Below, in pieces: positions 32,354-41,769 of a DNA stretch of 64,000 nucleotides. The stretch is from the NCBI RefSeq assembly GCF_028649595.1, contig NZ_JAQSLK010000001.1, forward strand, positions 124,001-188,000, written 5' to 3'. The translations under genes were made by a program, and so were the position numbers. The stretch is from Campylobacter magnus (lineage in GTDB: Bacteria; Campylobacterota; Campylobacteria; Campylobacterales; Campylobacteraceae). The notes under the pieces were generated by a model. That model worked only from the letters and a program-made list of their open reading frames with translations. It was not told the origin of the DNA and made no database searches. Within the stretch, counting starts at the first letter, position 1; every line of letters starts with the position of its first letter.

Positions 32354-33192
32354 GCACTTCCTTTTAGGTATTTGTCTTGTTCGGTAAAAAAAGGTTTTAG
32401 AGCCTCATAAGCAAAGCTGATTTCTTGAAATTTTGAGCGTAACTCTTGCTCATTGCCACTGGCGTGGTCTGGGTGATAGAGCTTGCTTAGGCGTAAATAC
32501 TGCGCCCTAACGGTGTTAAAATCATCGCCCACCGAACACTCAAGCGTAGCAAAATGCTCTTCAAGCAAGCTTGCTAGTGCATTAAAGCGCATTTTGTAGC
32601 CTTTTGAGTTAAGCTTATATATCATTTCACAAAAGCTCTCATACTCGCCCCTATCAAACTCAAAGTTAATGATATAGCGCAAATGCTCTTTAAAAGCTAG
32701 CAAGTCTTGTAAGGCTTCAAGCTGCTTTGTATCTTGGATAATAAAGCGTGAGAAATGAGCTAAGTTTTCGTGTTTTGCGCCTAGCATTTTGATAAAGTAT
32801 TTTTTTAGCACTTCATCGCAGTTTTTGGTATCAAAAATCACGGAGTTTCTATCAAAGCTAAGGTGGACGCTAACGATGATTTGAACCGAGTTTTTTCGCT
32901 CAAAAGCAAGCTTTACATTTGTCGCCCATGATGGATGAAGGTTGATTATTTCATCATTTAGGCGTGAGTTTATCTTGGCAATTAGCTTGAAAAGATACTT
33001 GCGCTGGACTAGTTCGTTTGGGCTGTAAAAGGCGATTATTTTGTTCTTTTGACCGATTGCTTGGCAAAAAGACGAGCGCATTTTACCCGCTATTCCCATA
33101 AAAATATCATCATCATCAGTTACCACGCTTACAAGAGAGGAGCTTTGAGATACATTAAATTGATGTTCTAAAGCATTTTGTGCTACTGACAT
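32350..33192 (-). CDS. J-domain protein (DnaJ-like co-chaperone)
   Basis: The last 65 residues form a J domain with the diagnostic HPD in LSKLYHPDHASGNEQ, followed by FQEISFAYEALKPFF. The N-terminal 210 residues have no recognised domain and include a VVTDDDDIFMGIAGK segment. I start at ATG 33192 (MSVAQNALEH, 280 residues) because GAAGGA lies seven bases upstream; a further ATG at 33231 lacks such a site. The J domain should stimulate an Hsp70, and the N-terminal part probably defines the client. It is co-transcribed with pdxJ. Confidence 0.85.
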   Translation of the reverse strand: MSVAQNALEHQFNVSQSSSLVSVVTDDDDIFMGIAGKMRSSFCQAIGQKNKIIAFYSPNELVQRKYLFKLIAKINSRLNDEIINLHPSWATNVKLAFERKNSVQIIVSVHLSFDRNSVIFDTKNCDEVLKKYFIKMLGAKHENLAHFSRFIIQDTKQLEALQDLLAFKEHLRYIINFEFDRGEYESFCEMIYKLNSKGYKMRFNALASLLEEHFATLECSVGDDFNTVRAQYLRLSKLYHPDHASGNEQELRSKFQEISFAYEALKPFFTEQDKYLKGSA

Positions 33193-33265
33193 TTTTCCTT
33201 CTTTCGCTAAAATTTTTGACTTTATAAGCAATTTTTATTCCTAAATTTTTCTAGCAAGAAGCGAG

Positions 33266-33281
33266 GGAATTCTAGAATTCC
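33266..33281. repeat. Single complete palindrome in a divergent spacer
   Basis: A lone GGAATTCTAGAATTCC lies between the J-domain gene and the AsmA-like gene, 35 bases upstream of the latter's -10 box. Confidence 0.95.
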
Positions 33282-33316
33282 TTTGATAAATTTACGCAAA
33301 ATTTACAGCCAAACAC

Positions 33317-33322
33317 TATAAT
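33317..33322 (+). promoter_or_regulatory. -10 box of the AsmA-like gene
   Basis: TATAAT lies 25 bases before the ATG at 33348, followed by an AAGGAG ribosome-binding site at about 33337. Confidence 0.6.
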
Positions 33323-33347
33323 TAAAGCAATTTTCTAAGGAGTATTT

Positions 33348-35867
33348 ATGAAGTTTTTAGCTTGGATTTGTGGTATTTTGCTAGTGCTAGTAGTAGCTTT
33401 ATACTGCGTGTTTTTTAGCTCTTTTGGCAACTCAGTTTTAAAGCCTTTTGTAGAAAAAATCGCTAGCGAAAAAATCGGTATGGAATTTCGGCTTGAAAAG
33501 TTTGAGCTAGGATTTAGCAGTTTTGATATTTTGGCTATCATAAATGGCGAGCTTGGTGTTGAGAGCAAGGGTAAATATAGCCTTTTTTCATCGCAGTTTG
33601 ATCTAAATTACAACACGCAAGCAAAAAGCTTTAATGGCATGCAAATTGATCTAAGCTTAAAAGGCGAAGCCCTTGGTAGCTTTGATAACTTTGTAGCAAA
33701 TGGCTCAGGCTCGCTAGCTGGCTCAAGCATTCGCTTCGCAAGCCGCATAAAAGACTACGCGCCTTTGGAGCTAAAACTAGATGCTAAAGCGCTAGACCTA
33801 GCAGCACTTAGCATGATAGCCTTAAAAAAAGCCTATATCACAGGCAAACTAAGCGCAGTTGCCGATATAGCAGGACAAGAAGGCACAGCAAAGCTAAACT
33901 CAGCTAAAATCATCATCACAAAAGAAGCTCAAAATGACTTTGGCATTAGCTTACCGGCAAATTTTGCCCTAAGCCTAAATAGCGATATAAAACTTCTTGG
34001 CAAGCAAGTAGCAGCTACTACTAGGGTAAAATCAGCCCTAGCAAACCTAAGCGCAAAAAATACTAGCTATAACTTTGAAAATGGCGAGATAATAAGTGAT
34101 TTTAATTTGGATATCGCAAATCTTGCCGCCCTAGAGCCTATCATAAAACAAAAGCTAAATGGAAGTATAAAAGTAGCTGGCAACACAAAAATCGCAAATG
34201 GCGCAATGGAGTTTTTAGACGCTAAAATAAACGGTCTTGGTGGAGAGATTTTAGCAAGTCTTAAAGACAATGAGCTAAACGCAAACATAAAAAATCTAAA
34301 ACTAGCACAAGCCCTTAGTCTAGCAGGACTTGCGCCACTAGCAAATAGCGATATCAGCGGTACAGCAAAAATCACAAATCTAAACGATACTAAAAAAATA
34401 AAAGGTAGCGCAAATCTAACTCTAAGCAGCGGCGTGCTAAATCATAAGCAAATGAACGCTTTGCTAGGCTCTGATCTAAGTAGCGATGTAAGCTTTAATG
34501 CTCAAAACAAGCTAGAAATAACCTCTGGCGTGCTGAACTTTGATAGCGTGTTAAACTCGCCTGTGATAGAAAATCTAGGAGCAAAAGGCAGCTACACACT
34601 AGCTAATGGTGATGCAAAAATAAATCTAGCAGGCAAAATCGCAGACCTTGGCGCAATCTTTGGCTCTGGGGCAAAAAGTCCAGCTAATATAAAAGCAAAT
34701 GTGGGGCTAAAAGCAGGCGAGTTAAGCGACGGGGATATTGATATAAAAGGCTTTGGCGGTCAAATCTTAGCTAAGGTAAAAGGCAAAGCTCTAAATGCTA
34801 ACATAAAAAATATAAAAGCTGAACAAGTGCTTGCTATGACTACCTTTGGCGCGCTTTTTAATGGTGAGGTAAATGCTGAACTAAGCCTAGATGGACTAAA
34901 TCTACAAAACCTAAATGGCAGAGGCGAGCTAAGCGTGAAAAACGGCGTATTCAACGCTGCTGCGATGTCAAAGCTACTTGAAACTGAATTCCCTGAAAAT
35001 GTGAAATTCTCTCTAAACTTTAAGCCAACTTTTACAAACTCAGTGGCGTATTTTAGCTCAAACTTTGCTAGTGATATAGCAAATATTAGTAAATTTGATG
35101 GTAGCTATAATCTACAAAAAAATGCCCTAGATGCTGCTTATAGCGCAAATGTAAGCGATCTATCTAAGCTTAGCTTTTTAACCGGTTTGGCTTTATACAC
35201 CCCGCTAAATGTAAGCGGCAAAATCGCTAGCACAAATCAGGCTATAAATGCTAGCGCAAATAGCAATATATTTGGCTCAAATACTGATATAACATTTAAA
35301 TCAGGCGTGCTAAATGCGAATATGAAAAACGCAAAAATAGAGCAAATTCTAAAAGCCCTTGGCTACGAGCAGTTCTATATAGGCAGCACAAATATGACCT
35401 TTGATTACAACACAGCTAGCAAGCTTGGCGAGTTTAACGCAAATATACTAAACGCTCATCTAGCAAAAACAGGGCTAACGGAGCTAATCTCTAGCGTGCT
35501 TGGCGGCCGTGATATCACAACTGAGGTCTATGAAAACGGCGTGGTAAAAGGCACTATAAAAGGTGATATAATCACATTTGATGCAAATATGCACTCAAAA
35601 CGCTCGGATATAAATGTAAAGCAAGCTAGCATAAATACAAAAAGCAAAGCTCTAAACATCCCAATAAGCGCAAACTATGAAAAAACCGATATTGGCATAG
35701 ATATCACAGGCACAACTGAGGCGCCAAAATACGCTCTTAGCTCGCAGTATCTACAACAAAAAGCCGAACAAGGCGTAGAAAAGCTGATTGATAAAGCCTT
35801 TAAAGGCAATGATGAAAAGGCTGATAAGGCAAAAGATATTTTAAATAATTTGAAAAAATTGTTCTAA
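33348..35867 (+). CDS. AsmA-like envelope protein
   Basis: The 839-residue protein has one N-terminal membrane helix (MKFLAWICGILLVLVVALYCVF broken around residues 1-22) and a very long periplasmic part. That part consists of repeating beta-rich stretches with many LNANIKN, GNTKIANG and DLSLKGEAL-like motifs. This is the plan of AsmA/TamB/YhdP proteins, which form grooves for phospholipid transport between the membranes. The C-terminal region (GVEKLIDKAFKGNDEKADKAKDIL split near 790-835) matches the AsmA end, where an amphipathic helix is usual. Individual function within the family is not visible. Confidence 0.8.
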   Translation: MKFLAWICGILLVLVVALYCVFFSSFGNSVLKPFVEKIASEKIGMEFRLEKFELGFSSFDILAIINGELGVESKGKYSLFSSQFDLNYNTQAKSFNGMQIDLSLKGEALGSFDNFVANGSGSLAGSSIRFASRIKDYAPLELKLDAKALDLAALSMIALKKAYITGKLSAVADIAGQEGTAKLNSAKIIITKEAQNDFGISLPANFALSLNSDIKLLGKQVAATTRVKSALANLSAKNTSYNFENGEIISDFNLDIANLAALEPIIKQKLNGSIKVAGNTKIANGAMEFLDAKINGLGGEILASLKDNELNANIKNLKLAQALSLAGLAPLANSDISGTAKITNLNDTKKIKGSANLTLSSGVLNHKQMNALLGSDLSSDVSFNAQNKLEITSGVLNFDSVLNSPVIENLGAKGSYTLANGDAKINLAGKIADLGAIFGSGAKSPANIKANVGLKAGELSDGDIDIKGFGGQILAKVKGKALNANIKNIKAEQVLAMTTFGALFNGEVNAELSLDGLNLQNLNGRGELSVKNGVFNAAAMSKLLETEFPENVKFSLNFKPTFTNSVAYFSSNFASDIANISKFDGSYNLQKNALDAAYSANVSDLSKLSFLTGLALYTPLNVSGKIASTNQAINASANSNIFGSNTDITFKSGVLNANMKNAKIEQILKALGYEQFYIGSTNMTFDYNTASKLGEFNANILNAHLAKTGLTELISSVLGGRDITTEVYENGVVKGTIKGDIITFDANMHSKRSDINVKQASINTKSKALNIPISANYEKTDIGIDITGTTEAPKYALSSQYLQQKAEQGVEKLIDKAFKGNDEKADKAKDILNNLKKLF

Positions 35868-35874
35868 AATTCTT

Positions 35875-36130
35875 TAGGGAATTCTAGAATTCCTAGCCTA
35901 GGAATTCTAGATTTTTTCTTAGGAATTTTAGAATTCTTGGCTTAGAATTTTTAGATTTTTTTGGGAATTCTAGTTTAAGAATTCTAAATTAGGAATTCTA
36001 GAATTCTTGAATTCTTGGTTTAGGAATTCTAGAATTTTTAGCCTAGGAATTCTAGTTTAAGGAATTCTAGTTTTTTCTTGGGAATTCTAGAATTCTTAGC
36101 CTAGGAATTCTAGAATTCCTAGGGTTTTTC
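35875..36130. repeat. Palindrome array upstream of the ArsB/NhaD-type gene
   Basis: About 250 bases consist almost only of GGAATTCTAGAATTCC copies and half-sites such as TAGGAATTCTAG. The array ends in a GGGGGTGTGGGGGT tract similar to the GGGGGTTAGGGGGTGTC module. Confidence 0.9.
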
Positions 36131-36152
36131 TTGGGGGTGTGGGGGTATTCTT

Positions 36153-37412
36153 TTGCTTAGTATTGCGATTTTTTTGCTTACGATTTTTGCTGTGATTTTC
36201 CGCCCTTTTAATCTTGGCATAGGCACTTGTGCTATTATCGGTGCTGTGCTTAGTCTAGTTTGTGGGACGGTTAGCTTTGGCGATACGCTAGAGGCTTTTA
36301 GCATAGTCTGGGATGCTAGTCTAGCATTTTTAGGCATTATTATTTTTTCTTTGGTGCTTGATGAGATAGGCTTTTTTGAGCATGCTGCGCTTAGGGCGGC
36401 TCTGGCTTGCGGTGGGGATTTAAAAAAGCTATTTTTTGCCCTTATGGTGCTTTGTGGCGTAGTTTCTGCGCTTTTTGCAAATGATGCGGCTGTGCTGATA
36501 CTAGCACCTATTATTCTAGCGCAGACTAGGGCGCTAAACCTGCCGCCACGCTCAGCGCTTGCGCTTTTACTTGCTACTGGCTTTATGAGTGATAGCGCAA
36601 GCTTGCCTTTTGTGTTTTCAAACCTTACAAATATCATTTCAGCTGGCTTTTTTGGCATTTCGTTTTGGGGATATTTTAGCTCTATGTGGGCAGCGTTTTT
36701 GCTCTCTTTTGTGGCAAGCACTTTAATTTCATATATTATCTTGCGAAAAGATTTAAGCGCAAAGCTTGATATAAGTGTGCTTAGAAGTGAATTTAAAGTG
36801 GTAGCAAACAAGCAGCTTTTTATCTTTACTTGGATATTTTTTGCGCTTTTGCTCGTTGGATACGGTTTGGGCGATGCGTATGCTTTGCCATTTTGCGTTT
36901 TTGCGCTTGGTGGGGCGGTAGTTTTTATGGGCATTTGTGCTAGGCTTGGAGCGATTAGGGCTAGGGTGATTTTTACTCGCACGCCGTGGCAGATTTTGTG
37001 GTTTTCTCTGGGGCTTTATATAGTAGTTTGGGGGCTAAAAAATGCCCAGTATTCAGAGCTTTTAAGCAGTTTTTTACTCTTAGCAAAAGAAAGTGGCGAG
37101 TTAGCGCTGGTCCTTGCTAGTGGGCTTGCTAGCTCAGTTCTTAGCAGCCTTATGAATAACCTACCAGCTATGATGCTAATGGATATAAGCTTAGAGAGTG
37201 TGGGTAGTAATAAGGCTATATACGCAGCTATCATCGGCTGTAATGTAGGGGTGAAATTTACTCACTTTGGCTCGCTTGCGACCTTGCTGTGGCTGTATTT
37301 ACTAAAAAGCAAAAACTGCGAGATTAGCATAAAAACTTATCTTATTTTTAGCTTTAAAATTACTTTGCCTGTGCTTTTTATCACGCTTTTTGGCGTGTAT
37401 TTGTGGGCATAA
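36153..37412 (+). CDS. ArsB/NhaD-superfamily membrane permease
   Basis: This 419-residue protein has about 11 membrane segments and features of the ion-transporter ArsB/NhaD group: FANDAAVLILAPIIL, then MSDSASLPFVFSNLTNIISA, and the symmetric second-half motif SSLMNNLPAMMLM. The paired asparagine motifs (F-ND and MNNLP) are typical. It resembles the arsenite pump ArsB found in Campylobacter, but no ars regulator or reductase lies beside it, so the substrate could also be another anion or sodium. The start is probably the TTG at 36153, directly after the repeat array, which leaves little room for a promoter. Confidence 0.8.
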   Translation: MLSIAIFLLTIFAVIFRPFNLGIGTCAIIGAVLSLVCGTVSFGDTLEAFSIVWDASLAFLGIIIFSLVLDEIGFFEHAALRAALACGGDLKKLFFALMVLCGVVSALFANDAAVLILAPIILAQTRALNLPPRSALALLLATGFMSDSASLPFVFSNLTNIISAGFFGISFWGYFSSMWAAFLLSFVASTLISYIILRKDLSAKLDISVLRSEFKVVANKQLFIFTWIFFALLLVGYGLGDAYALPFCVFALGGAVVFMGICARLGAIRARVIFTRTPWQILWFSLGLYIVVWGLKNAQYSELLSSFLLLAKESGELALVLASGLASSVLSSLMNNLPAMMLMDISLESVGSNKAIYAAIIGCNVGVKFTHFGSLATLLWLYLLKSKNCEISIKTYLIFSFKITLPVLFITLFGVYLWA

Positions 37413-37449
37413 AATGCGCTAAAAAAGTCAAATTTTAGCGATATTTTGG

Positions 37450-37455
37450 TATAAT
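37450..37455 (+). promoter_or_regulatory. -10 box of the der operon
   Basis: TATAAT after TTTTGG lies 25 bases before the der start codon. Confidence 0.6.
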
Positions 37456-37479
37456 CAGCGAATTTTTAAGGTTTAATAT

Positions 37480-38934
37480 ATGAAAAAAGTAATTTTACTA
37501 GGTCGTCCAAATGTGGGTAAATCAAGCCTATTTAACCGCTTAGCAAGGGCTAGGATAGCCATAACTAGCGATGTGGCAGGTACCACAAGAGATGTGAATA
37601 AAACTGAAATTAACATTAATGATAGAGAGTGCTTGCTTATTGATAGTGGTGGACTTGATGAAAGTAGCAAGCTTTTTGCTGCGGTGCAAAAACGCAGCCT
37701 AGCAGAGGCAAATGAGGCTGATATAATCGTCTTTATGGTAGATGGCAAGCTGTATGCTGATGAGATTGACAAAAAGCTTTTTTATGCTATAAACCGCCTT
37801 GGCAAGCCTACTGCGCTTGTGGTAAATAAAGTAGATGGCAAGCGTGATGAAGAAAGAGCAAAGGATTTTATTAGCTTTGGGGCAAAAAAACTCTTTGAGA
37901 TTTCTGTTTCGCATAATAGTGGCACAGATGAGCTTTGTGAGTGGATATACTCGCACCTTGAGCCTGCTAAGACTGGCATAGAAGATGATGAGAGCATAGA
38001 GGATTTTCTAGCTGATTTTGATGAGAGTTTACTAGAAAGTGATGAGAGCGATGAGGGTGGCGATAGCCTTAGGAATTCTAGATTTAAAAGCAATATTGAC
38101 TACGAAAATAAAACTATAAAAGTTGGCATTATAGGCAGGGTAAATGTAGGCAAATCAAGCCTGCTAAATGCACTTGTAGGGCAAAACCGCTCAGTAGTAA
38201 GCGATATAGCAGGCACCACAATAGATCCAGTAAATGAAAAAATCAGCGTAAATGATGGCAATAAAGAGCGTGAGATAGAGTTTGTAGACACAGCTGGCAT
38301 TCGCCGCCGTGGCAAGATAGAAGGCATAGAAAAATACGCACTAAACCGCACGCAAAAAATGCTAGAAAATGCTGATATTGCTGTGCTTGTCCTTGATAGC
38401 GCAGAGGGGATAAACGAGCTTGATGAGCGCATAGCTGGGCTTGCTAGTGAGTTTGAGTTAGGCGTGATAATCGTGCTAAATAAATGGGATTTAAAAGGTG
38501 GCGATGATAAAGAGTTTGATCGCATGAGCCGTGAGATTAGAGATAAATTTAAATTTTTAGCTTATGCGCCTATTATCTCACTCTCAGCTACTAGCAAAAA
38601 GCGTGTAGAAAAGCTAAAAGAGCTAATCTGCGCTGTGTATAAAAACTACACTATAAAGCTGCCTACTTCAAGGCTAAATGAAGTAATAGCTGCTGCTACA
38701 AAAGCCCATCCTATCCCAAGAGAACACGGCAGAGCGGTGCGTATATACTACGCTGCGCAGTTTGATACAGCAGCACCAAAAATCGCTCTTGTGATGAATA
38801 AGCCAAAATGCTTACATTTTAGCTATTTGCGCTACTTGCAAAATCAGCTTAGAGCTAGCTTTGAGCTAGGTGGGACGCCTGTCATTTTAGTGCCAAGGGG
38901 CAGAGGAAAATCAAAGGATGAAAATAATGAATAA
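37480..38934 (+). CDS. der: Ribosome-assembly GTPase Der (EngA) with repeat-derived linker peptide
   Basis: Der has two tandem GTPase domains and a C-terminal KH-like domain and is needed for 50S subunit maturation. G domain 1 starts with GRPNVGKSSLFN (residues 8-19) and G domain 2 with GRVNVGKSSLLN near 212. The KH-like part is near 380-480 (KAHPIPREHGRAVRIYY). The linker between the G domains is long and acidic (ESDESDEGG) and contains RNSRFK, encoded by the repeat half-site GGAATTCTAGA at 38072-38082. The gene begins a der-aroK-trpS-serS cluster conserved in Campylobacter. Confidence 0.96.
   Translation: MKKVILLGRPNVGKSSLFNRLARARIAITSDVAGTTRDVNKTEININDRECLLIDSGGLDESSKLFAAVQKRSLAEANEADIIVFMVDGKLYADEIDKKLFYAINRLGKPTALVVNKVDGKRDEERAKDFISFGAKKLFEISVSHNSGTDELCEWIYSHLEPAKTGIEDDESIEDFLADFDESLLESDESDEGGDSLRNSRFKSNIDYENKTIKVGIIGRVNVGKSSLLNALVGQNRSVVSDIAGTTIDPVNEKISVNDGNKEREIEFVDTAGIRRRGKIEGIEKYALNRTQKMLENADIAVLVLDSAEGINELDERIAGLASEFELGVIIVLNKWDLKGGDDKEFDRMSREIRDKFKFLAYAPIISLSATSKKRVEKLKELICAVYKNYTIKLPTSRLNEVIAAATKAHPIPREHGRAVRIYYAAQFDTAAPKIALVMNKPKCLHFSYLRYLQNQLRASFELGGTPVILVPRGRGKSKDENNE
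38072..38082 (+). repeat. Repeat half-site inside der
   Basis: GGAATTCTAGA encodes part of RNSRF in the linker between the two GTPase domains, in the same frame as the nusB insertions. Confidence 0.8.
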
Positions 38935-39442
38935 TATAGTTTTAATAGGCTTTATGGGTGTTGGCAAGGGGGCTGTGGCAAGGGAGCTAAGTAAGCTTAG
39001 TGGACGCTTTGCCATTGATGGCGATGATATGATTGAGAGCCTTTTTAACAAAAAAATCTCAAAAATCTTTGAAGATGAGGGCGAAGAGGCATTTAGGGAT
39101 GCCGAGAAAAATCTAGCAAAGTTTTTAGAGCATAATGTAAAAGGTGCTATTATTAGCACTGGTGGGGGCTTTTATAGACAAAGAAATCTTAAAAAAATCG
39201 GCACTATAATATACCTAAAATCTAGCTTTGCTAAAATCATGGAAAGACTACAATCTGCGCCAAATAGTGCTAAAAAACTAGCCAAAAGACCACTGCTAAA
39301 AGACCTTGAAAAAGCTAAAAAACTACATAAAGAAAGAAATAGTGCTTATGCTAGAAAGGCTGATATAATCATTATAGCTGAAGATAAAAGCCCTAAAAAA
39401 ATAGCAAAAGAGATTTTAAAAGCATTAAAGGGACAAAAATGA
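38927..39442 (+). CDS. aroK: Shikimate kinase with atypical P-loop
   Basis: AroK phosphorylates shikimate in aromatic amino acid synthesis. The 171-residue form starting at 38927 is favoured because AAAGGA lies at the right distance; an ATG nine bases earlier is also possible. Recognisable parts are GFMGVGKG (8-15), DGDDMIES, STGGGFYRQ, a KRPLL lid and the C-terminal helix. The P-loop reads GKG where the family has GKS or GKT; that Ser/Thr normally binds the Mg-ATP. The shikimate-binding Asp pair is DGDD instead of the usual DTD/DSD. The gene overlaps der and trpS, so it is probably functional, but its activity is worth testing. Confidence 0.88.
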   Translation: MNNIVLIGFMGVGKGAVARELSKLSGRFAIDGDDMIESLFNKKISKIFEDEGEEAFRDAEKNLAKFLEHNVKGAIISTGGGFYRQRNLKKIGTIIYLKSSFAKIMERLQSAPNSAKKLAKRPLLKDLEKAKKLHKERNSAYARKADIIIIAEDKSPKKIAKEILKALKGQK

Positions 39443-40407
39443 GAATACTAACAGGACTTCAGCCTAGCGGAAAATTACATTTAGGCAATTATTTTGCTAG
39501 CATCAAGCCTATGGTGGAGCTTCAAAACGCTGGGCAAAATGAGATGTTTATTTTCATCGCTAACTACCACGCAATGAGTAGCGCAAATAAAGGCGCAGAG
39601 CTTCAAAACTCTACCTTTGAAGCAGCTTGCGCTTTTTTGGCTCTTGGCATTGATCCAGCAAAATGCGTTTTTTGGGTTCAAAGCGATGTAAAAGAGGTTT
39701 TAGAGCTTTACTGGATACTTAGTGGGATCACGCCTATGGGGCTATTAGAGCGTGCGCATGCGTATAAAGACAAGGTAGCAAAGGGCATTGAAGCAAATCA
39801 CGCACTTTTTAGCTATCCAGTTCTCATGGCAGCTGATATCTTGCTATATGATGCAAAGCTCATACCTGTGGGCAAAGATCAAATTCAGCATGTAGAAATC
39901 GCGCGTGATTTGGCGCTTAAATTTAACAATAACTTTGGCGAAATTCTAACTCTGCCTGAGGCAAAAATCGCTGAAAATGTAGCCGTAGTGCCAGGTACAG
40001 ATGGGGCAAAAATGAGTAAGAGCTATAAAAATACCATTGATATTTTTAGCACTGATAAGCAGCTAAAAAAGCAATGTAACTTGGTTGTGACTGATAGTAC
40101 GCCATTAGAGGCGCCAAAAAAATGGCAAGATTGTAATATTTTTAATATAGCAAAGCTGTTTTTAGATGAGAGTGGGCAAGCAGAGCTAAAAGCACGCTAT
40201 GAGCGTGGTGGTGAGGGCTATGGGCATTTTAAGGCTTATTTAAATGAGCTGGTTTTGGACTATTTTGGAGGGGCGCGCAGCAAATACGAGTATTTCATCA
40301 CTCATAAAAGCGAGGTGCGAGATATTTTAGATATTGGCGCAAAAAAAGCTAGTGAGCTAGCAAATGCTAAAATGGCAAAGATTAGAGACTTAGCTGGCGT
40401 GTTCTAG
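39439..40407 (+). CDS. trpS: Tryptophanyl-tRNA synthetase
   Basis: The 322-residue class I synthetase has the HIGH-type signature PSGKLHLGNYF at about 9-19 and the KMSKS loop ([11 protein letters not shown]) near 190. It overlaps aroK by four bases. The stop TAG is directly continuous with a GAATTCTAGAATTC repeat, and a short array separates it from serS. Confidence 0.97.
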   Translation: MRILTGLQPSGKLHLGNYFASIKPMVELQNAGQNEMFIFIANYHAMSSANKGAELQNSTFEAACAFLALGIDPAKCVFWVQSDVKEVLELYWILSGITPMGLLERAHAYKDKVAKGIEANHALFSYPVLMAADILLYDAKLIPVGKDQIQHVEIARDLALKFNNNFGEILTLPEAKIAENVAVVPGTDGAKMSKSYKNTIDIFSTDKQLKKQCNLVVTDSTPLEAPKKWQDCNIFNIAKLFLDESGQAELKARYERGGEGYGHFKAYLNELVLDYFGGARSKYEYFITHKSEVRDILDIGAKKASELANAKMAKIRDLAGVF

Positions 40408-40492
40408 GAATTCTAGAATTCTTATTAAAAATAAGCTAGGGAATTTTGGAATTCTTATTAAAAATAAACTAGGGAATTCTAGAATTTCTACT
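40407..40492. repeat. Three palindrome units between trpS and serS
   Basis: GGAATTCTAGAATTCTTATTAAAAATAA-type units occur three times with a period of about 38 bp; the middle one is degenerate (TTTTGGAATTC). Full sites lie near 40407 and 40472. Confidence 0.88.
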
Positions 40493-40509
40493 AAAATTAA
40501 GGATCAAAA

Positions 40510-41760
40510 ATGATAAATTTAAAACTGATTGAGACAAACTTTGATGAGTTTAATAGCAAACTAAAAGCTAAAAAAGTAGGCGAGGATGTGCTAAAAAATC
40601 TGCTTGAAGCCTACAAAGAAAATAAAAAAATCAAGCTAGAAATTGAAAGCCTTCAAAGTGAGCAAAACGCAAAAAGCAAAAAAATGGGCGAGTTTATGAA
40701 AAATGGCGATAAAGAAAGCGCAAACGCCTTAAAAACCGAGCTTGATAGCAAAAAGGCTCAAATTGCTACTTTAAATGAGAGCCTAAATGAAAGCGAAGAA
40801 AAGCTAAGCTTAGTTGCCGCTGCCGTGCCAAATATCATCGATGATGATGTGCCACTTGGTGCGGATGAAGATGAAAATGTGGAGCTTAAAAAAGTTTTAG
40901 AGCCACCTCGCTTTGATTTTAAGCCCTTAGAGCATTGGCAATTAGCTGAAAAAAACGGCTGGATAGACTTTGCCACCGGCGCAAAGCTTGCTGGTTCTCG
41001 CTTTTCTGTGCTAAGAGGGCAGGGCGCAAAACTAGCAAGGGCTCTTGTTAATTACATGATTGATTTTAATTCTAGCCGTGGTTTTGAGCTTGTTAATGTG
41101 CCGTTTCTCGTTAGCTCTAATACGCTTTTTGGCACAGGACAGCTACCAAAGTTTGCTGATGATTTATACAAAATAGATGATGAGGATCTATACCTGATCC
41201 CTACAAGCGAAGTGCCTGTAACAAATCTATATAATGATGAAATAATCGCAGAAAATGAATTGCCTATTAAAATGACTTGCTACTCAGCGTGTTTTCGCAA
41301 AGAAGCAGGCTCTGCTGGTAAGGATACTAGGGGCATGATCCGTCAGCATCAGTTTGAAAAAGTAGAGCTTGTATGTATCACAAAGCCTGAGCAAAGTGAT
41401 AAAGTCTTTGATGAGATGGTAGCTTGTGCTAGTGATTTGCTAAGCTCTTTGGGCTTAGCTCATCGCCACATGCTGCTTTGTAGCGGCGACCTTGGATTTA
41501 GCGCAGCAAAGACCATAGATCTTGAGGTCTGGCTAGCTGGACAAGATAAATATAGAGAAATTAGCTCAGTCTCAAACACACGCGATTTTCAAGCTCGCAG
41601 GGCAAAAATCCGCTTCAAAGATGGCAAGAAAAACACACTATGCCACACGCTAAATGGATCAAGCCTAGCTGTGGGCAGAACGCTAATAGCAATAATGGAA
41701 AACTATCAGCAAAAAGATGGAAGTATAAAAATCCCAGCCGTGCTAGAAAAATATATCTAA
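40510..41760 (+). CDS. serS: Seryl-tRNA synthetase
   Basis: The 416-residue class II synthetase has an N-terminal coiled-coil arm (about 25-105), a motif 2 region ([25 protein letters not shown] split at 255-280) and motif 3 ([18 protein letters not shown] split near 380). It charges tRNA-Ser, including the tRNA-Ser(GCU) that carries the prophage. It lies ten bases upstream of the TPR gene. Confidence 0.97.
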   Translation: MINLKLIETNFDEFNSKLKAKKVGEDVLKNLLEAYKENKKIKLEIESLQSEQNAKSKKMGEFMKNGDKESANALKTELDSKKAQIATLNESLNESEEKLSLVAAAVPNIIDDDVPLGADEDENVELKKVLEPPRFDFKPLEHWQLAEKNGWIDFATGAKLAGSRFSVLRGQGAKLARALVNYMIDFNSSRGFELVNVPFLVSSNTLFGTGQLPKFADDLYKIDDEDLYLIPTSEVPVTNLYNDEIIAENELPIKMTCYSACFRKEAGSAGKDTRGMIRQHQFEKVELVCITKPEQSDKVFDEMVACASDLLSSLGLAHRHMLLCSGDLGFSAAKTIDLEVWLAGQDKYREISSVSNTRDFQARRAKIRFKDGKKNTLCHTLNGSSLAVGRTLIAIMENYQQKDGSIKIPAVLEKYI

Positions 41761-41769
41761 AGAGCATAA

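Noticed and set aside
36119-36982. Minus-strand frame of 287 codons opposite the ArsB/NhaD-type gene
   Set aside because: It is a shadow frame rich in Lys and Ser with no domain. The plus-strand permease is clearly the gene.
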